From Candidatus Parcubacteria bacterium (GTDB lineage Bacteria > Patescibacteriota > Minisyncoccia > JAHIHE01 > JAGLIN01), in assembly GCA_023132875.1 (NCBI GenBank), contig JAGLXN010000040.1:1-39847 (forward strand): a stretch of DNA of 39,847 bases, written 5' to 3'. The translations under genes and the position numbers were made by a program. Of the stretch, positions 37,665 through 39,847 are shown one piece after another. Positions within the stretch are counted from its first letter, which is position 1; each line of letters opens with the position of its first letter. The notes beneath the pieces were generated by a model. It was not told where the DNA came from. It saw nothing but the letters and a program-made list of their open reading frames with translations, and made no database searches.

Positions 37665-39377
37665 TTACTTCCAAACCCTCTTTGTCTTCATGTACCATTT
37701 CTCAATCTCATTAAATCTATTAGAAGGTATGACTATATTGTTAAGCTCAACTCCATGCACTGAATTGCTGTGGAGATATAAATAGTTTGGGCTGTAAAGG
37801 AAAATGGCTGGAATATCCTCAACGACAAGTTTTTGAAATTCCTTATATTTTTCAGCTCTTATATTTTGATCTATTTCTTGTCTGGTTTCTTCTAAAAGTT
37901 TGTCAACTTCCGAATTATCGTATAAAGATAAATTCAAGCCGGATTCCTTTTTTTGCGAAGAGTGCCAGAAAGCAAACGGGTCAGGATCATAGTTAAGAAT
38001 TTGCGCGAATAAAATGGCTTCATATTCACGAGGTTTTATATAGTCATTTCGAAGTTCGTTTGTCTGAACGGTTTTTATTTCAATATTAACTCCTATTTCT
38101 TTCCACATCTGCTGGATTATTTTTGCAGTTTCAGAAAGTTCAGTCTGATCGTGTGTGATTAAAGTAAATTCTATTTTAATATCTTCTTTTTCTCTAATTC
38201 CATCGCCATCAGAATCAATCCATCCTGTCGCGTCAAGAGTATTTTTAGCATGTTCTTGGGCATAATCATAAACTTTTGTATCTGAATTATATCCTAACAA
38301 CTGCGGCGGTATTGGAGATTCTGAAGGGCTTCCTTCTCCTATCAGAATTTTTTCTATTAGTTTGTTCTTATCTATCGCGTGCGCAAGAGCTAATCGCACT
38401 TTTTTGTCTGAAAGCGCTTTATTTTTTGTTTGATTAAAAAATACCGCAAAATACCGCGGGATTTTGAGCCTGTATAAATTTGAATTTTCAAAATCCGCGA
38501 CCTTCTCTTTGTTTTTTGGAGAAAGATAATTTATTCCTTTAATCTCTTTTCGATTAAATGCTGATATTGCGTCTTCCTCTTTTTGAAAAAACTTAAATAC
38601 TAATTTTTCTATGTATGGTTTTTGAGCATAATACTCATCATTTCTGATAAATTCAATAGAGCTTATCTTTCCCTCCCTGTCTTTCGCAAACTGGCTGAAT
38701 TTGTACGGACCAGTTCCTATCGGCCTTAAATTATATTCGGCTAAAGGAAAATTATTTATTTCTTTAGGTTCCCATAAATGTTTTGGCAATATTCCAAAAC
38801 TAAGATTATTTAAGAAAGGAGAGTATGCGTTTTTTAAAATAAATTTTATTGTGTAATCGTCTATTTTTTCTGTTCTTATTCCTATCCAGTTTGATCTCAA
38901 AATACTGTTATAATCAGGATTTTGTATAGTTTGAATTGTATATATAATATCGTCTACAGTGAGCTTTTCTCCGCTATGCCATTTCACGTTTCTTTTTATG
39001 TAAAAAGTATAGCTTAATTTATCTTCTCCTATTTTATAATCTTCCGCAAGATCATTAACTAAATTTCCTTCCGTATTAAGTTTTAGAAGGCTGGAATATA
39101 TAATAGACGAAAGATCTGAGTCAATATCATTTGATTGAGATAGTATCGGGTTTATAAATCTTGGCTGTCCTATCATACCCTCTGCGTATTCTCCGCAAAA
39201 ATCCGGGACTTTTTGAGTGTTTTTTGTATAATAAGAAAAGCCCAAATAAACGCCGCTAACGACAATTAATAACAGTAAAAACTGAACAAACCTTCGCTCT
39301 TTTTTGCTTAAGACATAAAAAACTCTATTTAGTTTTCCTAAAAAACCTTTTATATTTTTTATAAGTTTTATTAATAT
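37665..39377 (-). CDS. Peptide/oligopeptide ABC transporter substrate-binding protein (SBP family 5), membrane anchored
   Basis: 526-aa tracked ORF with LTVDDIIYTIQ, RPIGTGPYKF, NQTKNKALSDKKVRLALAHAIDK; open frame continues upstream of the tracked TTG (39245) to encode ...LSKKERRFVQFLLLLIVVSGVYLGFSYY. Exact start unknown. Confidence 0.88.
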   Translation of the reverse strand: MLIKLIKNIKGFLGKLNRVFYVLSKKERRFVQFLLLLIVVSGVYLGFSYYTKNTQKVPDFCGEYAEGMIGQPRFINPILSQSNDIDSDLSSIIYSSLLKLNTEGNLVNDLAEDYKIGEDKLSYTFYIKRNVKWHSGEKLTVDDIIYTIQTIQNPDYNSILRSNWIGIRTEKIDDYTIKFILKNAYSPFLNNLSFGILPKHLWEPKEINNFPLAEYNLRPIGTGPYKFSQFAKDREGKISSIEFIRNDEYYAQKPYIEKLVFKFFQKEEDAISAFNRKEIKGINYLSPKNKEKVADFENSNLYRLKIPRYFAVFFNQTKNKALSDKKVRLALAHAIDKNKLIEKILIGEGSPSESPIPPQLLGYNSDTKVYDYAQEHAKNTLDATGWIDSDGDGIREKEDIKIEFTLITHDQTELSETAKIIQQMWKEIGVNIEIKTVQTNELRNDYIKPREYEAILFAQILNYDPDPFAFWHSSQKKESGLNLSLYDNSEVDKLLEETRQEIDQNIRAEKYKEFQKLVVEDIPAIFLYSPNYLYLHSNSVHGVELNNIVIPSNRFNEIEKWYMKTKRVWK

Positions 39378-39627
39378 TTATTTAAGACTTGTGTGCTTGG
39401 AGTGTCAGACGCAGTGAAACGGGGTTTGACTAGAAGTCTCGCATAATACTCGCTTTCAGGTAGAACTTCGCTATCGCTTCGTTCTACACTCCGAAACGCA
39501 ATAAAATTGAAGCGCGCAAGCCTAATTTATTTTAATCAAGACAGGACTTTAATTCTCTGGTCTTGATTAATATTCAATTAATATTAAATACCAAGCCTAA
39601 TATTAGCTACTTAATGCTTAATACTAT

Positions 39628-39846
39628 CTAATGCTGTATAAAACCGTAAAAAGCGGTGCCTAAAAATAATATAGCGAGAACTACTGTTGCGATAAAAAGA
39701 AATTTATCAAACCCTCTTTTGGTTTGGTATACATTTCCACTCCCGCCAAAAGTCTCGCTAAGTCCGGCGCCTCTGTTTTGAAGCAAGATTGAAATAATAA
39801 GAAGTACTGATATGATTATTTGAATTGTGCCGAGTGTTTTGTCCAT
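39628..39846 (-). CDS. secG: Preprotein translocase subunit SecG
   Basis: LGTIQIIISVLLIISILLQNRGAGLSETFGGSGNVYQTKRGFDKFLFIATVVLAILFLGTAFY. Confidence 0.93.
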   Translation of the reverse strand: MDKTLGTIQIIISVLLIISILLQNRGAGLSETFGGSGNVYQTKRGFDKFLFIATVVLAILFLGTAFYGFIQH

Positions 39847-39847
39847 A

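Overview
AT-rich bacterial chromosomal segment using the standard stop code (TAA/TAG/TGA, e.g. recA ends in TGA). Gene content and style (short RpoB, RNase J, split/atypical sugar enzymes, SD-poor AT-rich leaders) resemble Candidatus Patescibacteria/CPR (Parcubacteria-like); that placement is inference. Recognisable genes: rpoB, rpoC, ftsK, a RodZ-like HTH membrane protein, recA, a PEP-synthase ATP-binding-domain-only ORF, rpsF-ssb-rpsR, ychF, an MscS channel, two HAD phosphatases, an atypical phosphohexomutase-like protein, a Rossmann/shikimate-dehydrogenase-like protein, an RHH-nucleotidyltransferase fusion, mannose-1-P guanylyltransferase, an NDP-sugar epimerase, GtrA, trpS, rnj, tRNA-Leu(CAG), pgi-like, a peptide-ABC substrate-binding protein and secG. 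No CRISPR array, rRNA or transposase was seen. The most interesting material is (i) a ribbon-helix-helix domain fused to a sugar nucleotidyltransferase with a perfect tandem 10-bp repeat at its promoter; (ii) intergenic DNA built from several interacting repeat families: TGTCATNN... half-elements with compensatory stem changes, GGCTCCATAGTCC hairpins with a conserved U.G wobble, and 8-bp-period (ANCAATNN)n arrays flanking genes; (iii) orphan genes with consensus promoters, strong Shine-Dalgarno sequences, structured leaders and intrinsic terminators, unlike their neighbours, plus a possible small RNA; (iv) a dismembered PEP synthase next to a MITE-like element. All calls are from reading the sequence; no database or folding program was run.
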